Source: DATARH01 sp035504075
GTDB taxonomy: Bacteria > Pseudomonadota > Alphaproteobacteria > ATCC43930 > CGMCC-115725
DNA: 43,734 bases
Assembly: GCA_035504075.1 (NCBI GenBank)
Contig: DATJSO010000066.1
Coordinates: 1 to 43,734 of the forward strand
Direction: 5' to 3'
The position numbers and the translations under genes are program-made. The notes under the pieces were generated by a model. The model searched no databases. It had not been told where the DNA came from and worked only from the letters and a program-made list of their open reading frames with translations. Positions 24,401 to 32,309 of this stretch are shown one piece after another (position 1 is the first letter of the stretch; every line of letters starts with the position of its first letter).

Positions 24401-24829
24401 TCAAACAGCCTCCGGCGGACCCTTCAATTCGACCGTGTTGCCGTCGGGGTCGGTGATGTAGATCGACGAGCCGTAGCCTTCGGCGCCGTAACGCCGCCGC
24501 ACCTCGCCGGGGTCGATGTTGTGCCGGCGCAGATGGGCCGACAGCGCCGGCACATCCATCCGCTCGACCTGCACCGCGAAATGATCGACGTTGCGGCCGT
24601 CCTCCTCATCCTCGGTACGCGGCACGAGATCGATCATCGACGCGCCGGCGCGCAGCTGCACGAGGCCGATCTCCGGCAGCCGGCGCTCGACCGGACAGCC
24701 GAGCACGTCGCCGTAAAACGCGACCGCGCGGTCGATGTCGGCGACGCGGAGCACGATATGGTCGAGGCCCTTGACCCGCAGCGCGGGATCGCCGGTCTGC
24801 GCAGGCCGAAGAACGACGTCATCCGGCAT
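24401..24829 (-). CDS. VOC (glyoxalase/dioxygenase superfamily) protein
   Basis: A 142-residue single-module vicinal oxygen chelate protein. Likely metal ligands are H24 in GLDHIVLRV, the His in NVDHFAVQVE and the Glu in GNTVELKGP. YITDPDGNTVEL is the usual C-terminal signature. Members include glyoxalase I-like, epimerase and resistance enzymes, so the reaction cannot be assigned. GGAGG sits just before the ATG, 15 bases after the EF-hand gene, so the two are probably co-transcribed. Confidence 0.85.
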   Translation of the reverse strand: MPDDVVLRPAQTGDPALRVKGLDHIVLRVADIDRAVAFYGDVLGCPVERRLPEIGLVQLRAGASMIDLVPRTEDEEDGRNVDHFAVQVERMDVPALSAHLRRHNIDPGEVRRRYGAEGYGSSIYITDPDGNTVELKGPPEAV

Positions 24830-24844
24830 CTGTACCTCCTGTGA

Positions 24845-25147
24845 TTACTGCGACATTTTTGCCGCCGCCGGCCCGGCTGCGGCGCGATGCCGGCGGGAAT
24901 GCGCTTCGCGATAGGCGCGCCGCTCGGCTGCGGTCAGGATGCCATCGTGGTCGGTATCCATGCGGTCGAAACGGCGCGCCGCAGCCTCCTTGGCGCGCTC
25001 GATATACTGGTCGCGGGTGATGTCGCCGCCGCGCCGCGGCGCTGGACGGTCGGCAGTCGCCGACGCACCGGGAGCGGCGGTCGTCCGCGTCGAGACGACG
25101 GCAGGACAGAGCAATGCGATGAGGCCGATGACGTAGGCGGCGCGCAT
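24845..25147 (-). CDS. Secreted EF-hand domain protein
   Basis: A 100-residue protein with a signal peptide (MRAAYVIGLIALLCPAVVS, cut probably near TTAAPG). It has one full EF-hand calcium-binding loop at residues 64-75, with ligand positions D64, D66, D68, G69 and E75 in DTDHDGILTAAE. ITRDQYIERAKEAAARRF before it is the entering helix. Such small calcium proteins are periplasmic; their function is usually unknown. The ORF extends upstream to 25204, but the ATG at 25147 starts the signal peptide. It follows the SCO gene by 70 bases. Confidence 0.8.
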   Translation of the reverse strand: MRAAYVIGLIALLCPAVVSTRTTAAPGASATADRPAPRRGGDITRDQYIERAKEAAARRFDRMDTDHDGILTAAERRAYREAHSRRHRAAAGPAAAKMSQ

Positions 25148-25217
25148 ACCCCTCACCCCGGTTGCCGATGCACGAAGCCTAGCGAAGGCGCCGCGTCTGG
25201 GCAACGACGGCGCAGGC

Positions 25218-25859
25218 TTACGATACGAGTTTCTCGAGTTTTGCTTCGATCTCGGTGACCGCCTCGTCCGGAGTCATCGTCGCGACAAAGCGGCCTTTCG
25301 GGTTCATCACGTAAACAACCGCGCTGTGATCCATATCGTAGCCGCCGCCGGCCAGGTAATGCTTGGCGTAATAGACATGGTAGTCCTTTGCCGCCTGCTG
25401 CACCTCGGCCGCCGTGCCGGTCAGGCCGACAATCGGCGCGTCAAAGTTCTCGATATAGGATTTCAGCACCGTTGGCGTGTCGCGATCGGGATCGACCGAG
25501 ATGAAGACGACGCTGACATCCTTCTGTTGCTGTTTGTCCAGCTTGTCGTAGGCCAGCGACAGGTCGTTCAGCGTCGTCGGGCAGATATCGGGGCAGTGCG
25601 TGTAGCCGAAGAAGACTAGATGCCATTTGCCCTGCAGATCGGCGTCGGTGAACGGCTTGCCGTTCTGGTCGATCAGCCGGAACGGGCCGCCGACCGCACT
25701 CGACAGCACGCCGCCCGAAAGATTTTCCGGCCCTTCATGCAGCGCGTAGCCCATGATGCCGCCCGCGGCGAGGATCAGAGCCGCCGCCATGCCGATCGCA
25801 ACGAGCAGAAATCGTGGCGCGCCGGCGAGCTTTGCCGCCTTGCCATGCATGCCGGCCAT
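25218..25859 (-). CDS. SCO1/SenC copper chaperone
   Basis: A membrane-anchored thioredoxin-fold protein that delivers copper to the CuA site of cytochrome c oxidase or acts in its redox maintenance. The 213-residue product has a transmembrane anchor (residues 16-38) and copper ligands C89 and C93 in HCPDICPTTL and H178 in MDHSAVVYVMNP. VSVDPDRDTP-like sequence (ISVDPDRDTPTVLKSY) is also typical. GGGGAG precedes the ATG at 25859; the ORF upstream to 26087 runs through non-coding sequence. No oxidase genes are nearby. Confidence 0.94.
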   Translation of the reverse strand: MAGMHGKAAKLAGAPRFLLVAIGMAAALILAAGGIMGYALHEGPENLSGGVLSSAVGGPFRLIDQNGKPFTDADLQGKWHLVFFGYTHCPDICPTTLNDLSLAYDKLDKQQQKDVSVVFISVDPDRDTPTVLKSYIENFDAPIVGLTGTAAEVQQAAKDYHVYYAKHYLAGGGYDMDHSAVVYVMNPKGRFVATMTPDEAVTEIEAKLEKLVS

Positions 25860-26027
25860 CGTTTGCTCCCCTCGTTTGCTCCTCAAGTCGGCATCGGCAT
25901 CCCGCCGTTGACCTCGATCGAGCGGGATTGCGCCGGCGACGGGACGGCGCGCGGCGAGCGCCAGCGGCATCCGAAGCGCCACTCTAGCGCGCCCGCCGCA
26001 GGCGCCGCCGCTATTTTTTGTCTCAGG

Positions 26028-26049
26028 CGCCTCCCGCCGGCGGGAGGCG
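26028..26049. promoter_or_regulatory. Perfect 22-base palindrome in the SCO/hutG divergent region
   Basis: CGCCTCCCGCC at 26028-26038 is followed directly by its exact reverse complement at 26039-26049. It lies in the 292-base gap (25860-26151) between divergently transcribed genes. It is not a standard terminator: the ATTTTTT run at 26012-26018 lies on the wrong side for either strand. It could be an operator or a dispersed element; no other copy was seen in the window. Confidence 0.4.
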
Positions 26050-26151
26050 AGCGTCCGCCCTCGCCGGCCGCAGCGGAAAGGAAGCATTGCGTGGCACGAT
26101 GATGACAGCGCCGGCAGGCTTCACTAAGCTTGGCCTGCGGAGGGGACGAGC

Positions 26152-27039
26152 TTGCGGCAGGCGGTGGAAGAGAGCGTTTTCGATTTGCGTCAACCCGCGG
26201 AGCGGACGGTTCCGTTGGTTGTCGCCTCGCCGCACAGCGGCGCCTCATATCCCGAGGATCTGCTGAATTCCTCGCGCCTCGACCCGGCGACGCTGCGCCG
26301 CTCGGAAGACAGCTTTGTCGACGCGCTGTTCGCCGCCGCGCCGGAATTCGGCGCCCCTTTCATCGCTGCGCGCTTCCCGCGGGCCTATCTCGACGTCAAC
26401 CGGGAGCCGTGGGAGCTCGATCCGGCAATGTTCGTCGATGCGCTGCCGAATTTCGTCAATACGCGCTCGCCGCGGGTGCGCATGGGGCTGGGCACGATCG
26501 CTCGCATCGTCGCCAGCGGTGAGGAGATCTACGCCCGCAAGCTGCGCTTTGCCGAGGCGCGGCGGCGCGTCGAGGAACTGTACCAGCCCTATCACAACGC
26601 GCTGCGCCGGCTGGTCGAAGAGAGTGAGGCGGCGTTCGGCGGCTATCTGCTGCTCGATTGCCACTCGATGCCGTCCACCGCAGGCGCGGTCGGCGCCCGG
26701 GACAGCGCCGCCGATATCGTGCTCGGCGACTGTCACGGCGCCGCCTGCGCGCCCCGCCTCGTCGAGGCGGCGCGTGCGTTTCTTGCCGGCCGCGGGTTCA
26801 CCGTCGTGCTCAACAGGCCCTACGCCGGCGGGTTTACCACCGGCCATTACGGCAGTCCCCGGCGCGGCCGCAACGCCCTGCAGATCGAAATCAACCGCGC
26901 GCTCTACATGGACGAGCGACTCTATCAACGCCGGCCGGCATTCGACCGCATCGCCGCCGAGATGACCGCGCTGATCGTTTACCTCGGGCAGACCAGCGAA
27001 ACATATTTCGGCGCGCCGCGCCGCGCCGCCGCGGAATAA
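26152..27039 (+). CDS. hutG: N-formylglutamate amidohydrolase family protein
   Basis: Members hydrolyse N-formylglutamate, the last step of one histidine degradation route, or similar N-acyl amino acids. The 295-residue protein has the zinc/catalytic features VASPHSGASYP, RAYLDVNREPWELDP, LLLDCHSMPS and RPYAGGFTTGHYG, with ALQIEINRALYMDE near the end. The start is TTG with a clear GGAGGGG site upstream. It stands alone, divergent from SCO and convergent with a GNAT gene; no other hut genes are nearby, so the exact substrate may differ from formylglutamate. Confidence 0.88.
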   Translation: MRQAVEESVFDLRQPAERTVPLVVASPHSGASYPEDLLNSSRLDPATLRRSEDSFVDALFAAAPEFGAPFIAARFPRAYLDVNREPWELDPAMFVDALPNFVNTRSPRVRMGLGTIARIVASGEEIYARKLRFAEARRRVEELYQPYHNALRRLVEESEAAFGGYLLLDCHSMPSTAGAVGARDSAADIVLGDCHGAACAPRLVEAARAFLAGRGFTVVLNRPYAGGFTTGHYGSPRRGRNALQIEINRALYMDERLYQRRPAFDRIAAEMTALIVYLGQTSETYFGAPRRAAAE

Positions 27040-27054
27040 TCGCAGCGCCGCAAG

Positions 27055-27657
27055 TCAGATGCGGCGATCGTCGCGCAGGATCGCGAACAGCAGGTGATCC
27101 TGCCACTTGCCGTCGATCAGCAGATAGTTGCGGGCATAGCCCTCCTGCTGAAAACCCGTGCGCAGCAGCACCGCGCGGCTCGGCGCGTTGCTCGGCAGGC
27201 AGGCCGCCTCGACGCGGTGCAGGCGCAGCCGGTCGAACGCAAAGTCGAGGATCAGCGGCAGCGCAGCGGTCATGAATCCCTGGCGGGCAAACGGCTCGCC
27301 GATCCAATAACCGATGCTTGTCGTCTCGGCGACGCCGCGGCGCACGTTCGACAGGCCGACGCCGCCGACCAGCGTCTCATCGCTGCGAAAAATGAAGAAG
27401 TTGTAGCCTTGGTCGGTGCGCCAATCTTCGGAATACCGGGCGAGCCGCGCCCGATAGCCGGCCCGGCCCAGCGCATCCGGCGGCCAGGTCGGCTCCCAAG
27501 GCGTCAGAAAGTCGCGCGAGCGCGCGCGCAGCGTCGCCCAGTCCTCGTAGTCGCCGCGCTCCGGCGGCCGCAGAAAAACCCGGTCGCCCGCGAGCCGGAA
27601 CGGCTCCGCCCGCGCGGTCACAAACAGCCGGGGAAAAGTCTTGCGTTGCGCCGCCAT
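27055..27657 (-). CDS. GNAT-family N-acetyltransferase (RimJ-like)
   Basis: A 200-residue acetyl-CoA-dependent acetyltransferase of the RimJ/RimL subgroup, which modifies N-terminal residues of ribosomal proteins or other amines. Sequence features are FRLAGDRVFLRPPERGDYEDW, here noted as VFLRPPERGDYEDW, the motif SIGYWIGEPFARQGFM with the acetyl-CoA loop, LHRVEAACLPSNAPSRAVL and GFQQEGYARNYLLIDG. GGAGGT lies about 12 bases before the ATG at 27657, and upstream ORF sequence overlaps the M16 gene. It follows the peptidase gene by 19 bases. Confidence 0.9.
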   Translation of the reverse strand: MAAQRKTFPRLFVTARAEPFRLAGDRVFLRPPERGDYEDWATLRARSRDFLTPWEPTWPPDALGRAGYRARLARYSEDWRTDQGYNFFIFRSDETLVGGVGLSNVRRGVAETTSIGYWIGEPFARQGFMTAALPLILDFAFDRLRLHRVEAACLPSNAPSRAVLLRTGFQQEGYARNYLLIDGKWQDHLLFAILRDDRRI

Positions 27658-27676
27658 CGCTCGGGTCCACCTCCGA

Positions 27677-28936
27677 TCAGCGCGCCAGCCGCGCCCGCAG
27701 CCGGTCGAAGCTTTCGAGCCGGCCGACCGGGCCCAAGGCCGCCAATGTCGGCGGCGCGCTGTGCCACCGCCGCACGACGCGGTCGATTGCGGCGTCGTCC
27801 ACCGCCTCGATGCGACGCACCATATCGGCCGGATCGAACGGCGTACCATGGATCAGCATATGCTGCGCCATCTGCTCGCAACGCGCCCCGGTGCTTTCGA
27901 GCGACATCAGCAGCCCGGCCTTCATCTGCGCCTTGGCGCGTGCCAGTTCGACCGGCATGAGGCCGTCCGCCAACTTCTGCGCTTCCTCGCACAGGACCGG
28001 CATCAATTCTCCCGCCTCCTCTTCGCCCGTGCCGGCATAGATGCCGAACAGCCCGCCGTCGCGGAAACCGTGCGCGAAGGAATGGATCGCGTAGACGAGG
28101 CCGCGCTTCTCGCGCACCTCTTGAAACAGCCGCGATGACATGCCGCCGCCGAACGCGGTGGAGAGGATCGAGGCGGCATAATAGTCGGGATCACCGAGTT
28201 CGACGCCGGGGAAGCCGAGCACAAGGTGCAATTGTTCGAGGTCGCGTTCCTCGCGCTGATCGCCGCCGACATAACGCGCAGGTTCCGTCGCGACCTGCCG
28301 CTCCGTCGGCATCGCTCCGAGCAACCGTTCGGCGAGGCGGACGAAATCATCATGGTCGAGGTTGCCCGAGGCCGACAACACCATCTGCTCCGCGCCATAA
28401 TGTTCGTGCAGATAGCCCATCACCGCATCGCGGGACAGGCGCCGGATGACCTCGGGCCTGCCGAGTACCGGGCGCCCCATCGCCTGGCCGGGATAGGCGC
28501 ACTCCTGGAAATTGTCGAAGATGATGTCGTCCGGCGTGTCGTTGGCCTGGCCGATCTCCTGCAGGATAACCTGCCGCTCGCGCTCCAGTTCGGCCGCATC
28601 GAACGTCGAGTTCATCAAGATGTCGGCGAGGATATCCAGCGCCAGCCTGCAATCCTCCTTCAGGACCTTGGCGTAGTACGCGGTGCTCTCACGCGACGTA
28701 TAGGCGTTGAGATGACCGCCGACCGCCTCGATCTCCTCGGCGATGTCGCGTGCCGTGCGGCGCGCGGTGCCCTTGAACGCCATGTGCTCGAGAAAGTGCG
28801 CGGCGCCGTTGATATCTGCCGCCTCATGGCGGGTACCGACATCGACCCAGAGGCCGAGCGATACGGTGTCGACCGTGGCGAGACGGTCGGTGACGACGCG
28901 CAGGCCGTTGGACAGGGATGCGAGTTCGATAGTCAT
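27677..28936 (-). CDS. M16-family zinc metallopeptidase
   Basis: A 419-residue pitrilysin-type peptidase like the bacterial processing peptidases beside thrC in many alphaproteobacteria. The zinc motif is H47-F-L-E50-H51 (AAHFLEHMAFKGT); the third ligand Glu lies in the ELERERQVILQEI helix. The C-terminal half has the inactive-domain RKRGLVYAIHSF-like sequence (EKRGLVYAIHSF). The substrates are not known. Its ATG overlaps the thrC stop codon as ATGA, so translation is coupled, and a GNAT gene follows after 19 bases. Confidence 0.95.
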   Translation of the reverse strand: MTIELASLSNGLRVVTDRLATVDTVSLGLWVDVGTRHEAADINGAAHFLEHMAFKGTARRTARDIAEEIEAVGGHLNAYTSRESTAYYAKVLKEDCRLALDILADILMNSTFDAAELERERQVILQEIGQANDTPDDIIFDNFQECAYPGQAMGRPVLGRPEVIRRLSRDAVMGYLHEHYGAEQMVLSASGNLDHDDFVRLAERLLGAMPTERQVATEPARYVGGDQREERDLEQLHLVLGFPGVELGDPDYYAASILSTAFGGGMSSRLFQEVREKRGLVYAIHSFAHGFRDGGLFGIYAGTGEEEAGELMPVLCEEAQKLADGLMPVELARAKAQMKAGLLMSLESTGARCEQMAQHMLIHGTPFDPADMVRRIEAVDDAAIDRVVRRWHSAPPTLAALGPVGRLESFDRLRARLAR

Positions 28937-30372
28937 GCCGCTCCTTGGTGATGCGCCGGGCGGGCACGGCGAGCATGGGCGCGCAGATACCGCGCAACCG
29001 CACCGGCATCATTGGGCAATACGACGATCCGCTCGGGTTTGTCGATGATTTCGGCGAGCGCCGGCGGCAGCGGCGGGCGGATGCCGGTCGCCCGCGCGAC
29101 GGCATCGGGGAATTTTGCCGGATGGGCGGTGGCGAGAGCAACGATCGGCGTCGCGCTGCCGTGCGCGCCGCATTCGGCGCGCGCTGCGGCAACGGCGACG
29201 GCGGTATGGGGGTCGATCAATTGGCCGGTGCGGCGATACGTTTCGGCGATCGTCGCGAGCGTCATTTTGTCGTCAACCCGGTATGCCGAAAACAATCGCG
29301 CCGCGCGCCGCCACGCCTGCTCGTCTGGCGGCAGCCGGCCGCTGTCGCGGAAGCGCTGCAGGTCGGTGGCGACGGCGGCGCTGTTGCCGCCCTTCAATTC
29401 GAACAGCAGGCGCTCGAAATTGCTGGCGACCTGGATGTCCATGCTCGGGCTGAGGCTGGCCGTCACCGGCGCGATCGACATGTCGCCCGATGCCAGATAG
29501 CGCGCCAGGATGTCGTTTTCGTTCGTACCGATCACCAGCCGCTCGATCGGCAGGCCGAGGAGGCGCGCCAGATGGCCGGCATAGACGTTGCCGAAATTCC
29601 CGGTCGGCACGCTGAACGACACCGCCCGTTCGGGCGCGCCCAACGCCAGACCGGCGGCCATGTAATAGACGATCTGCGCCGCGACACGGGCAAAATTGAT
29701 CGAGTTGACCGCCGACAGGTTGAGGTCGCGGCGCAGGTCGGGCTTGGCGAACAGCGCCTTGACGATATCCTGGCAGTCATCGAATGTGCCTTCAATCGCC
29801 AGCGCGTGGGCATTGGCCGCCGGGATCGTCGTCATCTGCCGGCGTTGCACGTCGGAGATGCGGCCCTGCGGATAGAGCATGAAGACGTCGATCACCTCCC
29901 GGTCGCGGCAGGCGGCGAGCGCCGCCGAGCCCGTATCGCCCGAGGTCGCGCCGACGATCGTCACCGCCTCGCCGCGCCGCGCCAAGACCGTGTCGAACAT
30001 CAAACCGACGAGTTGCAGCGCCAGATCCTTGAAGGCCAGCGTCGGGCCGTGAAACAGCTCCAGCAGCCAGAGCCGCTCGTCGAGCTGCACGAGCGGCGCG
30101 ACGGCCGCATGGCGGAAATTGCCGTAAGCCTCTGCGCAAAGCCGCGCCAACTCGTCCGCATTGAACGCACCGGCGGCAAATGGCTCGACAATACGCGCTG
30201 CGAGCGCCGCATAAGGTAGCCCGGCGAGGCTGCGCAGCGTGTCGCGATCGAGCGAGGGTCCCCGCCCCGGCACGTAGAGCCCGCCATCCGGCGCAAGCCC
30301 GGCGAGCAAGACCTCCTCGAAGCTGCGCGCGGCCGGGACCGGCTTCTTATCGCGGGTACTGAGATAATGCAC
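28933..30372 (-). CDS. thrC: Threonine synthase
   Basis: Converts O-phosphohomoserine to threonine using PLP. The 479-residue protein begins VHYLSTRDKKPVP, the family N-terminus. The PLP Lys is K115 in GPTLAFKDLALQLVG, and VGATSGDTGSAALAAC is the phosphate-binding loop. The start is GTG at 30372; no ribosome-binding site precedes it. A TATACG at 30382-30387 lies 9 bases upstream, so the mRNA may be nearly leaderless. The ORF extends to 30693, but that part looks non-coding. It is coupled to the M16 peptidase gene by a four-base overlap. Confidence 0.97.
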   Translation of the reverse strand: MHYLSTRDKKPVPAARSFEEVLLAGLAPDGGLYVPGRGPSLDRDTLRSLAGLPYAALAARIVEPFAAGAFNADELARLCAEAYGNFRHAAVAPLVQLDERLWLLELFHGPTLAFKDLALQLVGLMFDTVLARRGEAVTIVGATSGDTGSAALAACRDREVIDVFMLYPQGRISDVQRRQMTTIPAANAHALAIEGTFDDCQDIVKALFAKPDLRRDLNLSAVNSINFARVAAQIVYYMAAGLALGAPERAVSFSVPTGNFGNVYAGHLARLLGLPIERLVIGTNENDILARYLASGDMSIAPVTASLSPSMDIQVASNFERLLFELKGGNSAAVATDLQRFRDSGRLPPDEQAWRRAARLFSAYRVDDKMTLATIAETYRRTGQLIDPHTAVAVAAARAECGAHGSATPIVALATAHPAKFPDAVARATGIRPPLPPALAEIIDKPERIVVLPNDAGAVARYLRAHARRARPAHHQGAA

Positions 30373-30381
30373 AAAACCCAA

Positions 30382-30387
30382 CGTATA
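30382..30387 (-). promoter_or_regulatory. Possible -10 box of a near-leaderless thrC promoter
   Basis: TATACG on the minus strand ends 9 bases before the thrC GTG. If transcription starts at the usual distance, the leader would be only 2-3 bases. No convincing -35 box was found at 16-18 bases. It is based on spacing alone. Confidence 0.25.
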
Positions 30388-30481
30388 ACTGTGCTCGCCG
30401 CGCCGCAATGGCGGGCACGCCCGAAACCGCCGGCCCTCGGCAGGCGGTGGGCGACAACGCCCTCTCGGACGCCGGTGAGCG

Positions 30482-31237
30482 TTACGGCGCCTGTGCGAAG
30501 AGCTTGAGATCGGCGACGAGCCCTTCGTCGCGTTCGATCGCATAATCGGGGAGTTGCAGCGGTCCCTTCTTTTCCTTGACGAGCAGGAGGTTGGGGTCGC
30601 TCGTCTCGTAGACGCGCAGGTGGCGGCCTTCGACATCGATTTCGGCAAGCTTGGCGGCCAGCGCCGCAGGATTGCCGAACCGTTCGCTGGCATCGATCAG
30701 CTCGATGAGGCTTTCCGCCGTAATGCCGGCCTCATCCAGCCTGCGCCGATGCGCTGCCACTGCCGCCGCCTGCTGCTGCGCGGTCGCCGCTTTCGCCTTC
30801 GCGGCATCGGCGAGCCTCCGGCGGTAGTCGTCGAATTGCGGTTTCAGACGCTGTACGAGCAGCGCGGTCGGGACGTCGCGGGTATCAACCCACACCTTGG
30901 CGCGCGTCCAGGTGTACGCGAGGAACCGGCGGAACGGCTCGTTCGCGATCTCGCGCATGCGGTCGTCGCGGATCGACGCGGCCCAGCGCTTCTGTTCCGG
31001 CGTGCCGGTCATCTCGGGCCAATGCCGCTCAGGCGCGGCAATGGCGTCGGCCCGCCGCGGCGCCGCCGCCGCGGGCGCACCGGCCGTGGCGCCGGGGCGC
31101 TGCTTCAGCGCGGCGAACTGCCTGCGATATTCCTCCTCCCATTCGTCGCTGTCATCGGCCGGCACGAACCCGAGGCGGTCATAAAGCGTGCGTTCCGTCG
31201 CCTCGATCGCCGCCTCGCGAAGCGCGTTCAAATCCAT
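30482..31237 (-). CDS. Hypothetical protein with Ala-rich helical middle
   Basis: A 251-residue protein I do not recognise. It starts MDLNALREAAIEATERTLYD with AGGAGAAGC upstream. It has an acidic WEEEYRRQF helix, a Pro/Ala linker (APAAAAPRR), a conserved-looking middle (RFLAYTWTRAKVWVDTRDVP) and an Ala/Gln-rich predicted coiled coil (AKAATAQQQAAAVAAHRRR). A C-terminal part resembles EGRHLRVYETSDPNLLLVK. No signal peptide or membrane segment is seen. It lies between thrC (109 bases) and an oxidoreductase gene (103 bases). The upstream extension to 31489 looks like shadow sequence. Confidence 0.7.
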   Translation of the reverse strand: MDLNALREAAIEATERTLYDRLGFVPADDSDEWEEEYRRQFAALKQRPGATAGAPAAAAPRRADAIAAPERHWPEMTGTPEQKRWAASIRDDRMREIANEPFRRFLAYTWTRAKVWVDTRDVPTALLVQRLKPQFDDYRRRLADAAKAKAATAQQQAAAVAAHRRRLDEAGITAESLIELIDASERFGNPAALAAKLAEIDVEGRHLRVYETSDPNLLLVKEKKGPLQLPDYAIERDEGLVADLKLFAQAP

Positions 31238-31340
31238 TGCTGCTTCTCCTGTCCGGTGCCGCCGCGCATCCTGCCGAACCAATAGCGAGGCGTCAAAACG
31301 CCGGATCGGCGCCGCGAACGCGGCGCGCGGGTCATCCGGT

Positions 31341-32195
31341 TCAGCGGCCGAGGATGCGGTCGAGGGTGTTGATCGCATTGTCGGCGCCGGGCGGCTCTTC
31401 GGCCTCGGCGGCGGCGAGGAATTCGTAGAGCCGCGCGATCGCGCGGTAGATCTCGCTCGACGGCGGATTGGCATCGAGAAAATCCGCAATCTCCTGCATC
31501 TCGCCGACCCAGCGATACGCCTTGTCGTACATTCTCGGGATATTGCTGCGCATGCGCTTCAGCATGTCGGGCTGGCTCGCCGACAGTTCGGCGATCAGCG
31601 CCTCGCCGCAACCAAAGCGCGCTGCGCCCAGCAGCATCGCGGCGGCGATCGCGGTCGTGCCCTTGGTGATGCCGGCATAGGACATCTTCAGGCCGGAAGC
31701 GGCGCCGACAGGCCCCTCGATCGGCCGCCAGTCGATGCCCCAGTCGCGCAATACCGCACTCTGCGCGACGGCAGGCCCGGCGGCGTAGATGTGCGGGCTG
31801 TAGCCGGGGCGCGGCGGCCCGCCGATGATGCCGGCATCGACGAACGCGGCGCCGCTCGGCGCGACGATGGCGGCGACGCGCTGCGCCGTCTGGGGGCTGA
31901 CCGCGTTGCAATCAACATAGACCGGCTTTTTCGCGAGCGCGGTCAGCGCCGGCACGAGGCGGCGGGCAAGGTTCTCGGCCTCGTCCGGCGGCAGGATCGA
32001 CAGGAAGAAATCGGCGCCGTCGAGCAGCGCCCGCTCGTCGGCCGCGGCCTGCATGCCGGCGGCGCGGGCGCGTTCGGCGCTGCGCACGCTGCGGCCGGAC
32101 AGCAGCGTGCGTACGGACGCGCCGCTTTCATGGAGACGCCCGCCGATCCCGGCTCCCATGCCGCCCTGCGCGATGATCGCGACGACGATGCTCAT
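31341..32195 (-). CDS. NAD(P)-binding 6PGDH-like oxidoreductase with DUF1932
   Basis: A 284-residue protein with an N-terminal Rossmann domain of the 6-phosphogluconate/beta-hydroxyacid dehydrogenase type. The nucleotide loop is AQGGMGAGIGGRL, with Ala for the first Gly of GxGxxG. VDCNAVSPQTAQ and DAGIIGGPP follow. The C-terminal part (KMSYAGITKGTTAIAAAML, then AYRWVGEMQEIADFL) is the DUF1932 phosphogluconate-dehydrogenase-like domain. The substrate is unknown. It is divergent from panB across 114 bases. The ORF extends to 33275 through the panB antisense and is not real there. Confidence 0.85.
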   Translation of the reverse strand: MSIVVAIIAQGGMGAGIGGRLHESGASVRTLLSGRSVRSAERARAAGMQAAADERALLDGADFFLSILPPDEAENLARRLVPALTALAKKPVYVDCNAVSPQTAQRVAAIVAPSGAAFVDAGIIGGPPRPGYSPHIYAAGPAVAQSAVLRDWGIDWRPIEGPVGAASGLKMSYAGITKGTTAIAAAMLLGAARFGCGEALIAELSASQPDMLKRMRSNIPRMYDKAYRWVGEMQEIADFLDANPPSSEIYRAIARLYEFLAAAEAEEPPGADNAINTLDRILGR

Positions 32196-32309
32196 AGCTG
32201 CGTCCCCTCGGCGTTTGACATGATGACGGCGCAAGTGGGGTGCAGCGGGGTTGCCGGCAACCACCGCTCTACCCACCGCTGCGACACCGGCTTCGCGATG
32301 GTGATCTAT

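Noticed and set aside
31341..32195. Loss of the first Gly in the Rossmann loop of the DUF1932 oxidoreductase
   Set aside because: Ala or Pro at this position is common in this subgroup as far as I recall, so it does not indicate a dead enzyme.
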